Assembly: GCA_947497315.1 (NCBI GenBank)
Contig: CANMFX010000001.1
Coordinates: forward strand, 682,001 to 746,000
DNA from: an uncultured Sphingomonadaceae bacterium
Lineage (GTDB): Bacteria; Pseudomonadota; Alphaproteobacteria; Sphingomonadales; Sphingomonadaceae
DNA length: 64,000 nt
Direction: 5' to 3'
Shown here: piece after piece, positions 36,085-44,475 of the stretch
Numbering within the stretch: position 1 is the first letter of the stretch
Layout: every line of letters begins with the position of its first letter
Position numbers and translations under genes: made by a program
Notes under the pieces: model-generated
Told to the model about the DNA's origin: nothing
The model's input: only the letters and a program-made list of their open reading frames with translations
The model's database searches: none

Positions 36085-36765
36085 ATGAGGATTAATGCCG
36101 ATTTTGATAAGCCCGTGGTTCTTCGACCGGAGGATATGAAATGGGTTCCTTCTCCGCTACCCGGTGTCGAGCGCAAGATGCTCGACCGGGTGGGCGGAGA
36201 GGTTGCGCGGGCAACGTCGCTGGTGCGCTATGCCCCCGGCAGCTATTTCGATCCGCATGTCCATAGCGGCGGCGAAGAGTTTCTGGTTGTCGAAGGCGTG
36301 TTCTCTGACGAGCATGGTGATTTTCCGGCTGGCACCTATGTGCGCAATCCCATCGGGACCAGCCACAAACCGCATAGTCAGGATGGCTGTATCATATTGG
36401 TGAAGCTCCACCAGTTTGACGCGGCCGATGCCACGCAATTCTCACTCGACATCAACGCACTGGAATTTGAAGATGGTGGTGCGCCTGGCGTGGAATTCGC
36501 CTGGCTGCATAACTTTGAAGGTGAGGATGTAAAGATTGTAAGATGGGCGCCGGGCAGCAGCTATCCAGAGCATGTCCATGAAGGAGGAAGTGAAACCTTT
36601 ATACTCGAAGGCAGTCTCTCCGACGAACATGGCGACTATCCCACCGGCACTTGGGACCGCACGCCGCCGGGCTGGACGCACACGCCCTATAGCAAAGAAG
36701 GATGCTTGGCCTGGACAAAGACCGGCCATCTGACACCGGAAAAACTAGGGAAATTTGCCGCTTAG
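36085..36765 (+). CDS. Double-cupin protein, ChrR-like
   Basis: About 226 residues with two cupin halves. The first has YFDPHVHSGGEEFLVVEGVFSDEHGDFPAGTYVRNPIGTSHKP and the second YPEHVHEGGSETFILEGSLSDEHGDYPTGTWDRTPPGWTHTP, each carrying the H-x-H...E...H metal set seen in the ChrR cupin domain (cupin_7). The zinc anti-sigma N-terminal domain of ChrR is absent, so this is not an anti-sigma factor but may be a metal-dependent enzyme or sensor for oxidants. The ATG at 36085 follows GGAG. It shares the GST transcript. Confidence 0.8.
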   Translation: MRINADFDKPVVLRPEDMKWVPSPLPGVERKMLDRVGGEVARATSLVRYAPGSYFDPHVHSGGEEFLVVEGVFSDEHGDFPAGTYVRNPIGTSHKPHSQDGCIILVKLHQFDAADATQFSLDINALEFEDGGAPGVEFAWLHNFEGEDVKIVRWAPGSSYPEHVHEGGSETFILEGSLSDEHGDYPTGTWDRTPPGWTHTPYSKEGCLAWTKTGHLTPEKLGKFAA

Positions 36766-37823
36766 GCTGCGGCGGGCCGGGTGACCTGCTTCAATACGTC
36801 CCGGTAACTGTCCGCAATGGTCATCCTTCTGTCCATACCTTCCGCCAATAGCAGCGCGTGCGCCTTTGGCAGATTATAGCATGGCACGCCCATGAAAAGG
36901 TGATGCTCGCTATGATAGTTCACCCAATAGGGCGCTACCGTCGTGCGTTCCCATAGGTTCGCGTAGGTGGTTCTGGCATGAGTGAACGGATCTTCGCTGC
37001 CGGTTGTGGTGCAGGCATGTTCAGCAATATTGCGGATGCGCAGGAACAACTGAAAGGTCGTGGCGAGCGCGATGATCCAGATCAGGAAAGGAAGAACGCC
37101 AAATGTCAGCAGGCTGATAGCCAAGACTATCAGTTGGATAAGCAGGAAGCGCCCGACCGTCTTTGTAGTGCGCACTGCTCCGTCCAAATTTGTTACCGGG
37201 GCCGAGACGCCGGCGGCACCGCCGCGATTGAACGCCGTGCCTGCTGATGTGTCTCGCTTGCCATCACCATCGATCAAAGGCGAACCTTGCAGCATCGCCT
37301 TCAGGCCCAACCATGCCGCGACCATCTGACCGCTGCGCTGTTTCAAGAAAGTTTGCCCGGTTAAATCGCGAAAGGCTTTGCGCCGCATGCTCGCGGGCGT
37401 TGTCGGAAACGGTTTTGACAGAGCAAGATCGGGATCTTCCGGCTGCTGTGTGTATTTGTGATGGGTCAGGTGATAGGCTCTGTAACTGTGCAGATCGCTT
37501 CCTGTTGCTGCACCGGTTAGCCATTGACCGGCGAAATTATTGATCTTGCGATTGGGATGAAGCAGGCCATGCGCGCCTTCGTGCATCAAAATGGAAAGAC
37601 CCAATTGCCGCCCGCCGATGATGGCGATAGCAAAGGGAAAGGCAATGAGGCCCGCTAGCCATTGCCAATCCCACAACAATGCCGTGCCCGCCAAAACTGC
37701 CGCCGTCGTTAACCAGCCATGCAGGATCAACCAAAGGCCACGAGATGGTGATATACGCGTCAAACGTGCCCAATCATCGCGGGTAAAAACATCTGTAGGT
37801 CGGGCGGCTTTAACGACTGGCAT
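36762..37823 (-). CDS. Membrane fatty acid desaturase family protein
   Basis: Protein of 353 residues with two pairs of membrane helices and three histidine boxes: HEGAH near 100, HLTHHKYTQQ near 140 and HSEHHLFMGVPC near 305. These bind the di-iron centre of acyl-lipid desaturases and hydroxylases. It probably introduces a double bond or hydroxyl into fatty acyl groups; carotenoid or alkane hydroxylase relatives cannot be excluded. Its stop overlaps the convergent cupin gene by 4 bp. Confidence 0.83.
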   Translation of the reverse strand: MPVVKAARPTDVFTRDDWARLTRISPSRGLWLILHGWLTTAAVLAGTALLWDWQWLAGLIAFPFAIAIIGGRQLGLSILMHEGAHGLLHPNRKINNFAGQWLTGAATGSDLHSYRAYHLTHHKYTQQPEDPDLALSKPFPTTPASMRRKAFRDLTGQTFLKQRSGQMVAAWLGLKAMLQGSPLIDGDGKRDTSAGTAFNRGGAAGVSAPVTNLDGAVRTTKTVGRFLLIQLIVLAISLLTFGVLPFLIWIIALATTFQLFLRIRNIAEHACTTTGSEDPFTHARTTYANLWERTTVAPYWVNYHSEHHLFMGVPCYNLPKAHALLLAEGMDRRMTIADSYRDVLKQVTRPAAA

Positions 37824-37916
37824 GAGCGCTATAATAGGCTAATTTCTGCCAAAAATCCAGCTTTTCCGAGGAGAGCGACAAGCCTTGCATTCCGTAACGG
37901 AAAAGAAGCCCGCCGG

Positions 37917-38723
37917 CTAAATTTCGACCAGTCCGTTCTCGATAGCGTCTATACGCTGCCGCATCGCGACGCGGGTCTCGCCAGCATCGGTTGCACAGAC
38001 CAATGTGCCGCCGCCTGCTGCCATAACGCGTTCTATGTCCGGCCACATCGCATCAGGGGTTTTGGCCTCTCGCCACATGCCGGCAATTTTGGGATCGATA
38101 CGCCGCTCGCCGCCAAAGCGTTCCGGCCGGGCTTTGGCGCCGTCCCATATTTCGGTGTTGAGCAGGCCGGGGCACAATATGGTGGTCTCAATATCCTTAA
38201 CCGCCAGCTCCCCCCGTAGCGCCTCGGCAACCGCCATCGTACCATGCTTTGTTGCGGCATAGAGCGGAAAGTCGCCTTCAGGAGCGCGCAGCGCAGCAGT
38301 CGAGGCGGTAATCCCGACATGACGCGGATCACCTTTGAGCAGGGGAACAAAGCATTGCGCCGTCCAGATAGCGCCCAGCACATTTACATCGTAGGCCCAG
38401 CGCACCTGATCTGGCCCGCCCTCCAACACAGATGCACCAACGCCTACGCCAGCGTTGATCCATAGCATGGCGAGATCGCCATGCTCGTTGGCAAAATGCT
38501 GTGCCGCCAAAGCAACGGCGTCGCGATCGCTAATATCGAAGGTCATTGAAAACGCGCTGCGGCCGATTTCCAGGGCCACCGTTGCGGCCGCTTCTTCGCG
38601 GATATCTTGAACGCAGACAGTCATCCCGGCTTCTGCGAGTTTGACGGCCAGCATCTTGCCAATGCCGTCGCCCGCGCCGGTCACCATGGCGGTGCGTCCA
38701 GCGTAGCTGCCGAGTTTTGTCAT
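37917..38723 (-). CDS. SDR-family oxidoreductase
   Basis: SDR of 268 residues with MVTGAGDGIG for the cofactor, WINAGVGVG in place of NNAG, a catalytic Ser in GITASTAAL, and YAATKHGTMAVAEAL. The C-terminal part (WREAKTPDAMWPDIERVMAAGG) resembles carveol or similar alcohol dehydrogenases; the substrate is unknown. The start is 4 bp after the argE-type gene stop, so the two are probably one operon. Confidence 0.8.
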   Translation of the reverse strand: MTKLGSYAGRTAMVTGAGDGIGKMLAVKLAEAGMTVCVQDIREEAAATVALEIGRSAFSMTFDISDRDAVALAAQHFANEHGDLAMLWINAGVGVGASVLEGGPDQVRWAYDVNVLGAIWTAQCFVPLLKGDPRHVGITASTAALRAPEGDFPLYAATKHGTMAVAEALRGELAVKDIETTILCPGLLNTEIWDGAKARPERFGGERRIDPKIAGMWREAKTPDAMWPDIERVMAAGGGTLVCATDAGETRVAMRQRIDAIENGLVEI

Positions 38724-38727
38724 GCGT

Positions 38728-39891
38728 TTACTCCTGCCGCAATTCTTCCGACAGTCTTAGCATAAAATCTGCGCCGCGGCTGAACTGATCGAGGCTGATA
38801 TATTCATTGGGTTGATGGGCCTGCTCAATCGACCCCGGCCCGCAAACCACGGTGGGAAAACCGGCCTGCTGGAACTGCCCGGCCTCCGCGGCATAAGAGA
38901 CAACACCAGCCGGTGTATTATCCCCGGTCAGTTTTCGCACAAAGGCTTCCGCTTCCTCTGAACCGGATTGCCCAAGCGGTGGTGCATTGGACAGCTGCTC
39001 AACGCGCACCCCTGTTTCAGGGAAGGCTTCTTTTAATTGTGTGTCGAGAGCAGCGGCTTTTTCCTTGAACGGTGCCAGAACTGTTTCGGGGTCGACGGAG
39101 GGCGGGCATCGCAGATCAAACATAAAATACGCACGCCGGGCCAATATGTTCGCCGCGGTGCCTCCATCCATCTTGCCAATAGTAAGGGTTGCGTGCGGCG
39201 GCGTGAACGGCGAATTCGGGTCGGCCGTCTCCCAAAGCTCTCGTGCCAGTTCGGCCAGATCATGCATCAGCTCGATAGCCACCATATTGGCGGAGATACC
39301 AAGATGGGTCAGGCTGCTATGGGCCTCATGACCAAGCACCTCGACTTCATGGACACAAATGCCTTTATGCCCGGTGACGGTCTTCATCATTGTCGGTTCA
39401 CCGATGATCGCCAAGGCAGGGGCAGGTAGGGTTGCGGCCATTTCCTCAATCATCGCCGGCGCGCCAAGACAACCAACCTCCTCATCATAGCTGATCGCTA
39501 GATGAACCGAACGCTTGCCGTCTTTCAGCATCGGAGCGGCAGCCAAGGCCAGCGCGATGAAGCCTTTCATGTCGCAGGTTCCGCGTCCATGCAGCAGGCC
39601 ATCGCGCTCTGTCACGACAAACGGATCGCTCGACCAATCTTGCCCATCTACCGGCACGACATCGCTGTGGCCCGACAGGATGACCCCGCCTGCGACATCC
39701 GGACCAATGGTGGCATAGAGATTGGCCTTGGACCCATCGGCATTAATCACCCGCGTGGTGCTGATGTCATATTGCGCGAGATATTCCTCAACCCAGCTGA
39801 TCAGTTGCAGGTTGCTATTTCGCGATGTCGTATCGAAAGAAATCAGCGAATCGAGGATCGATAATGCCGGTTTAATTAACAGATTTGTCAT
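38728..39891 (-). CDS. argE: Acetylornithine deacetylase (M20 family)
   Basis: M20 metallopeptidase-type deacylase of 387 residues. Zinc ligands and catalytic residues appear in SGHSDVVPVDGQDW, GRGTCDMKGFIALAL, SYDEEVGCLGAP (catalytic Glu) and GPGSIEQAHQPNEYIS. The length and the D-x-x-S-F-D-T-T-S opening match acetylornithine deacetylase, which releases ornithine in arginine synthesis. Sphingomonads often use ArgJ instead, so a catabolic N-acyl amino acid deacylase is possible. Confidence 0.82.
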   Translation of the reverse strand: MTNLLIKPALSILDSLISFDTTSRNSNLQLISWVEEYLAQYDISTTRVINADGSKANLYATIGPDVAGGVILSGHSDVVPVDGQDWSSDPFVVTERDGLLHGRGTCDMKGFIALALAAAPMLKDGKRSVHLAISYDEEVGCLGAPAMIEEMAATLPAPALAIIGEPTMMKTVTGHKGICVHEVEVLGHEAHSSLTHLGISANMVAIELMHDLAELARELWETADPNSPFTPPHATLTIGKMDGGTAANILARRAYFMFDLRCPPSVDPETVLAPFKEKAAALDTQLKEAFPETGVRVEQLSNAPPLGQSGSEEAEAFVRKLTGDNTPAGVVSYAAEAGQFQQAGFPTVVCGPGSIEQAHQPNEYISLDQFSRGADFMLRLSEELRQE

Positions 39892-40087
39892 GAAGCCAAC
39901 ATAAACGTAGCATTAACAAAAAGGAATCAGTTTAAAAAAGTCTTTATCTTTCAATTGCTTTACGGCATGTTACAAATAGTCATTTGGAGGCTGAGGAGAT
40001 TCCCGTTACGGCGTGTTCATCTATGGTTAATAAAGTTTTTAGGTTTTGACCGTAAATCGATCTGAGATCGGGGGCTTCAAATCGAAT

Positions 40088-40480
40088 ATGAATAAGAATA
40101 ATTCAGTTGAACAGGATCTGGACCTGCTTGCCAATCTGACAGCAAGACTGCTTGGTACACCCGTCGCCTCCATCACTTTATACGAAGCTGATCATGACGA
40201 AGGAGGTTGTGCAGTACAGTCCGTCGCCCATGCTGCTATTTCTTGTGATGAAAGCTGGGCGGCCAGCAATCCTGCCGTCGATGTAAAGCAACTGGGCAGT
40301 CCCCGCAGCGCGATGACCCAGCATCTTGGACTTTATGCGTCTGTGCCGATGCGCAACGGTGATGGTTCGACCATCGGTATGGTCGCCTGCGCCGGTGATG
40401 AAGCCAGAGAGCTAAGCGACCAGGAACTGGACGTGCTGAAAAATATTACAGCCATAGCCTCTGCGGTCGTCCACGCCTGA
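40088..40480 (+). CDS. Stand-alone GAF-domain protein
   Basis: About 130 residues comprising one GAF-like domain: LLGTPVASITLYEADHDEGGCAVQSVAH, then LGLYASVPMRNGDGSTIGMVACAGDEARELSDQELDVLKNITAIASAVV. GAF domains sense small ligands or signal within two-component systems, but no kinase or regulator is attached. The ATG at 40088 is more plausible than the TTG at 40046. Upstream DNA (39892-40087) is AT-rich and promoter-like. Role unknown. Confidence 0.65.
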   Translation: MNKNNSVEQDLDLLANLTARLLGTPVASITLYEADHDEGGCAVQSVAHAAISCDESWAASNPAVDVKQLGSPRSAMTQHLGLYASVPMRNGDGSTIGMVACAGDEARELSDQELDVLKNITAIASAVVHA

Positions 40481-40535
40481 TTTGTTAACTTTTTTGTTTA
40501 ATTTCGCGGACCGCCAAATTAACGGTTCGGTGGCC

Positions 40536-40829
40536 TCACGCGTCGATATCGGTGGATTGCAAGGCGGCCTTGCCGCGGGCCGTGATCATTGTATCAAGGA
40601 AGCGCGGCCCGGATGCATGACCCGTCAGGAATGCCTCATATAAAATCATGCCATTGTCGCTTAATGTTTGAACCGCATCGACGAACATCGCAGGATTGCT
40701 GCTAGCCTCCTGTGAATCGATGACATCCGGAGTCATGGTGGCAGCAGATGGCCAAGCTTGATTGAGCGATCCAAGAACATAGCGTTCCGTCTCGGACAAA
40801 TGTGCTTCGGGGGAGTAAGCAGGTGTCAT
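40536..40829 (-). CDS. Hypothetical protein of 97 residues
   Basis: A short soluble, mildly acidic protein beginning MTPAYSPEAHLSETERYVLGSLNQAW. It has a helical look with no signal peptide or membrane segment. The pattern (LSETERYVLGSL, DAVQTLSDNGMILYE, FLDTMITARGKAAL) faintly recalls a winged-helix fold, but I do not recognise a family. It is convergent with the GAF gene, 55 bp apart. Confidence 0.45.
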   Translation of the reverse strand: MTPAYSPEAHLSETERYVLGSLNQAWPSAATMTPDVIDSQEASSNPAMFVDAVQTLSDNGMILYEAFLTGHASGPRFLDTMITARGKAALQSTDIDA

Positions 40830-41151
40830 TTTCTATCGCAGACCAGATCAAATTAAGTATGCCCCACTCGCTTTGATTGCGTTAACCTTTATTAAACTAA
40901 AAAGTTAAAAAAGTGTTAACAGCCGGTCACCACTCGTTCCACTTTTCGACCCTTTTCAAGCCATTTGAATATAGCTTAAAGCCAGGTCCAAGCTGGTCTT
41001 GAAGGATACTTGTGCCTTAAAGATTTCCGGCACCCTGATGATAGCAAAGACAGTTATTCCGCCCTTAACACCAGACGAGTTGAATCACGCGATCTGCCCT
41101 ATGGGTAATTTGCCCAGAGAAATATAACCATGGTTTTCGGCCGCGTTGGCG
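40830..41151. other. Intergenic region without a supported gene
   Basis: About 320 bp of AT-rich DNA. It contains two GTTAAC hexamers bracketing an A/T-rich run (about 40884-40922) that would suit the promoter of the minus-strand hypothetical gene. A short dyad CCAGGTCCAAGCTGG lies near 40983. No open frame with coding character, RNA gene or repeat was seen. Confidence 0.5.
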
Positions 41152-41194
41152 TTGACATTCGCACAGTATAAGCATAGATATCTATATAATAGAT
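41152..41194 (+). promoter_or_regulatory. Sigma-70-like promoter with overlapping MarR-type operator
   Basis: TTGACA at 41152-41157 and TAGATA at 41175-41180 are 17 bp apart. Overlapping the -10 are ATAGATATCTAT (perfect palindrome, 41174-41185) and ATCTAT-ATA-ATAGAT (41180-41194), sharing a half-site. The arrangement suits repression by the MarR protein encoded as second gene of the transcript. Confidence 0.6.
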
Positions 41195-41212
41195 GAATAT
41201 GGAGATTCGGAT

Positions 41213-42376
41213 ATGATTTCTCGCAGACAGGTTCTGGTAACCGGTGGTGCATCGCTTGCGCTGCTCGGAGGTGGTTTCGGTGCTTATGTTGGAACACGCT
41301 CCATTGCCAAGGCGCAGGAGCCCTGGACACAGGCAGCAACGGGTTTTGGAGATCCGCGGCTTGATGCACTGGCTTATGCTATTCTCGCACCCAATCCCCA
41401 TAATCGTCAGCCTTGGCAAGTAAGGCTGATGGGCGATGACAGCTTCACGGTCTATTGCGATCTCGACAAACGTCTGCCCCATACCGACCCGCCCAATCGT
41501 CAGATCACCATCGGCTTCGGTACATTTCTGGAATTGTTTCGGCAGGCGGCGGCTGAAAAAGGCCATCGGGCAGAAATCATGCCTTTCCCTGAAGGCGAAC
41601 CTGAACCGGTTCTCGACAACCGTCCCATAGCATCGGTAAAAATGATCAAGGATCCATCGGTTCCGCGCGATCCGCTATTCGGCACAATACTGAACCGCCG
41701 CAGTACCAAGGAAGCCTTTTTGCCGCGCAGTGTTGACGATGCGACATTCGTCAAGCTGCAGGACATGGCCTTTGCGGGGCAATCGGAGCCGTCGATATCC
41801 CTCGAAGCGACCAGCGATACGGAGCGGGTCGCCAGATTGCGGGAGCTGAACTGGCAGGCTTGGTCGGTGGAATATGATGTGGCACGCACCCAAAAAGAGA
41901 GCGTTGATCTGATGCGGATCGGCGCGGCCGAGGTAAATGCCAACCCGGACGGCATTGATATGAGTGGACCAATGATGGAGGCGTTGCGGCTGGGCGGCGT
42001 TGTCTCACGTGAAGAGCTCGCGACAAAAGGGTCGACCGCTTATGATTCCGGAATTTCCATGTACAAGGGGATACTGGACAATACGAGCAGCTTCGGCTGG
42101 TTGATCTCGCCAGACAACAGTCGAAGGGCACAATTGCAGTCCGGTGCGGCCTGGGTGCGGATCAATCAGGCCGCGACCGCACTGGGTCTGGCGATGCATC
42201 CGGTCAGCCAGATATTACAGGAATTTCCGGAAATGGCTGATCTGTATGATCAATATCATGACTATCTTGAGGTAGCCGTGCCCGCGAGGGTTCAGGGCTT
42301 TTTCCGTTTCGGCTATGCCGCTTTGCCTGAACCGTCACCGAGATGGCCGGTGGAATCGCTCATCCTGAACGTCTAA
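41213..42376 (+). CDS. Tat-exported nitroreductase-fold protein (Acg-like)
   Basis: Protein of 387 residues. MISRRQVLVTGGASLALLGGGFGAYVG is a twin-arginine signal. The body resembles Acg-family nitroreductase-fold proteins: LDALAYAILAPNPHNRQPWQVRL, LFGTILNRRSTKEAF, and a second half repeating the fold without clear catalytic residues. Relatives such as mycobacterial Acg bind FMN tightly and may act as flavin stores or as unusual reductases in the periplasm. GGAG precedes the ATG. The MarR gene follows after 8 bp. Confidence 0.75.
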   Translation: MISRRQVLVTGGASLALLGGGFGAYVGTRSIAKAQEPWTQAATGFGDPRLDALAYAILAPNPHNRQPWQVRLMGDDSFTVYCDLDKRLPHTDPPNRQITIGFGTFLELFRQAAAEKGHRAEIMPFPEGEPEPVLDNRPIASVKMIKDPSVPRDPLFGTILNRRSTKEAFLPRSVDDATFVKLQDMAFAGQSEPSISLEATSDTERVARLRELNWQAWSVEYDVARTQKESVDLMRIGAAEVNANPDGIDMSGPMMEALRLGGVVSREELATKGSTAYDSGISMYKGILDNTSSFGWLISPDNSRRAQLQSGAAWVRINQAATALGLAMHPVSQILQEFPEMADLYDQYHDYLEVAVPARVQGFFRFGYAALPEPSPRWPVESLILNV

Positions 42377-42384
42377 GGGAATTT

Positions 42385-42864
42385 ATGACCGAAGATTTAC
42401 AAGCCAAGCCAGCGGGACTGAAAGGCGACCCGATTGAATTTGCGGTGATGACCGAGATCGGCATCATCAACCAGCTTGCGGACAATCTGTTTCAGTCACA
42501 TTTGCCCAAAGGCATGACTGTGGCACAATTTTCCGTACTCAATCATCTGCTGCGTCTGGAGGCACAACAAACCATCAGTGAGCTCGCCAGTGCAATGCAG
42601 GTCGCCCAGCCAACCATGTCATCAACTGTCCGCAAGCTTGAGGACAAGGGGTTGGTTGAACTCATCCATGAACCCAATGACCGCCGGATCAGGCGGGTGG
42701 CTGTAACAGCCACTGGCGCGCAGCTTCGAAATGATGCCGTGGCCGCACTCCAACCCATGGCCGAAACATTGCGGCAGACTATTCCCGAAACGGAATGGGA
42801 GGCATTGCTGCCGCCGTTAAACCGGATTAGAGTGTTTCTGGATCATTTGCGGGATTGGTCTTAG
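42385..42864 (+). CDS. MarR-family transcriptional regulator
   Basis: About 159 residues. The winged helix reads MTVAQFSVLNHLLRLEAQQTISELASAMQVAQPTMSSTVRKLEDKGLVELIHEPNDRRIRRVAVTATG, with the DRR wing. The ATG at 42385 lies 8 bp after the nitroreductase stop; a frame open to 42343 overlaps that gene and lacks family similarity. Likely an autorepressor of this two-gene operon through the palindromes at 41174-41194. Confidence 0.88.
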   Translation: MTEDLQAKPAGLKGDPIEFAVMTEIGIINQLADNLFQSHLPKGMTVAQFSVLNHLLRLEAQQTISELASAMQVAQPTMSSTVRKLEDKGLVELIHEPNDRRIRRVAVTATGAQLRNDAVAALQPMAETLRQTIPETEWEALLPPLNRIRVFLDHLRDWS

Positions 42865-42871
42865 CTTGTAG

Positions 42872-44386
42872 TCAGGAACCGACAGCAGCCTCTTTGTCAT
42901 TTTTCGCTTCCAATGCTTTGGCTTCCGTTTCTTTTAGCAAGGCCAGAGCACGCTCCGTCATATCCGATTGATGTGGACTGTAGGCAAGGGGCTGAAGCGT
43001 GTGAGCGGCCCAGTCATATTTTTCCTGCAAAATAAACTCATTGGCCATCATCCAGCGTAAGTCATTATCATAAGGCGCCAGTTCCAGCGCACGAGCCAAG
43101 CCATCTACCGCGATTGTCGGCGGCTTAATACCCTGTTCCCTGTAGCTGCGATAAAATTGGATCAATGGAATGGGGTGATCATTTTCAATTTTGTTCAGCT
43201 TCACAAATTGCCGGCGCATTTGCTTCCACGCGGCAGCTTCGTCTTCTGAATCAGGAGCCATTCGCGCGAGCGCATATCCTTTCTGGATATGGGCGTTGAT
43301 GGAATTGAGATCCATCGCAAGCGCTCGATCCGCAGCCGCGATCGCCTCTGCGTCATTACCTGCATCAAATTCCGCTTCAGCCAATGCTGCTAATACAGCC
43401 GGATCACGGGGATATTGTACCGCTACTTGCCTGGCATCAATGAGCAGCTCGGCCGCTTGCTCTTGGTTTACGCCCCGTTTCGATCGAATCAAGATCGGCG
43501 CCATTGCCGATTCTCCAGTGCGCAACTGTCGCACTTGAATATTGCCAATATTGAGATAGTTGGCCGGAATATGATAGGTTGTAATCTTACGTTTGCGCAG
43601 ATAGCTATTCAGGTCTTTATCCAGCTCTCCCAGATCACCAAAGGCTTGCTTCGCAGCGGAAACTTCGTCGTCTCCCTGTGCAAGAAGAGACAAATAATCG
43701 GACAGTTGTCCTTTTCGATCCTGCGAAAAATGTAGCATATGATAGAGCGCCCAGCTTTGGCCGTAGAAAGAGTCATATTTCTTCGACTTCTTCTCCCCAT
43801 AGGCTTTGGTGTCGAGAAGCATCTCTATCGGGACATCCCTTGCTAGCGCGAGCTCGTACGCGCGTCCTTTGGATGACAGACCTAAGCTGACGCTGCCGTC
43901 ACTCCCGAATTTTGCTGTACCATAAAATTCGGCAAATCCTTCACTCAGCCACCGCGGATAGGCCCGAGACGCTGATCCGATCAGAAAATGATGGGCATAT
44001 TCATGGAGAAGGATAAGTTCAGATGGTGACATTTCATTGCGTGAGCTTTTAACCTTCGCAACAATCGCCATTGAACCACCCGCGCGCGGAATATAGAATC
44101 CACCAACATATTTGTTGTCGCTACCATAAAGATCGCGCACGTCGCCGAGATTTTTAACCACATAGATCGTGACCCGATTTGAAGGACTCGGTTTGGTTGC
44201 CGGGCGATTAAACAGAAAGCGCATAGAATCATGATATCGCTCCAACCTCTCGGAAAATTCCCTGATATCCTTTTCCTTCTGATTTGAATAAATCAGAAAA
44301 TGGTCGCTGCTCGCCTCGTGCCAGGCTGCATGGGCTGGTGATATAAATAATAAAGATAACAGCCCGAATAGAAAGATTCGTATCAT
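42872..44386 (-). CDS. Exported zinc-peptidase-like protein with TPR-like C-terminus
   Basis: Protein of 504 residues with a signal peptide (MIRIFLFGLLSLLFISPAHA). The first half has the gluzincin motif LLHEYAHHFL (H-E-x-x-H) and downstream SEGFAEFYGT, which offers the third ligand Glu, as in DUF1570/peptidase MA-like proteins. The second half is helical with TPR-like stretches (AALAEAEFDAGNDAEAIAAADRALAMDLNSINAHIQKGYALA). A periplasmic metallopeptidase is likely; the substrate is unknown. Convergent with marR, 7 bp apart. Confidence 0.75.
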   Translation of the reverse strand: MIRIFLFGLLSLLFISPAHAAWHEASSDHFLIYSNQKEKDIREFSERLERYHDSMRFLFNRPATKPSPSNRVTIYVVKNLGDVRDLYGSDNKYVGGFYIPRAGGSMAIVAKVKSSRNEMSPSELILLHEYAHHFLIGSASRAYPRWLSEGFAEFYGTAKFGSDGSVSLGLSSKGRAYELALARDVPIEMLLDTKAYGEKKSKKYDSFYGQSWALYHMLHFSQDRKGQLSDYLSLLAQGDDEVSAAKQAFGDLGELDKDLNSYLRKRKITTYHIPANYLNIGNIQVRQLRTGESAMAPILIRSKRGVNQEQAAELLIDARQVAVQYPRDPAVLAALAEAEFDAGNDAEAIAAADRALAMDLNSINAHIQKGYALARMAPDSEDEAAAWKQMRRQFVKLNKIENDHPIPLIQFYRSYREQGIKPPTIAVDGLARALELAPYDNDLRWMMANEFILQEKYDWAAHTLQPLAYSPHQSDMTERALALLKETEAKALEAKNDKEAAVGS

Positions 44387-44475
44387 ATAATATATGCCCC
44401 TATACCACCGGTACTATATGAGAACCGAGAGTATAAGGGCAATAGAGATTTGAGAAACGGGCCTGATGGGTCAAA

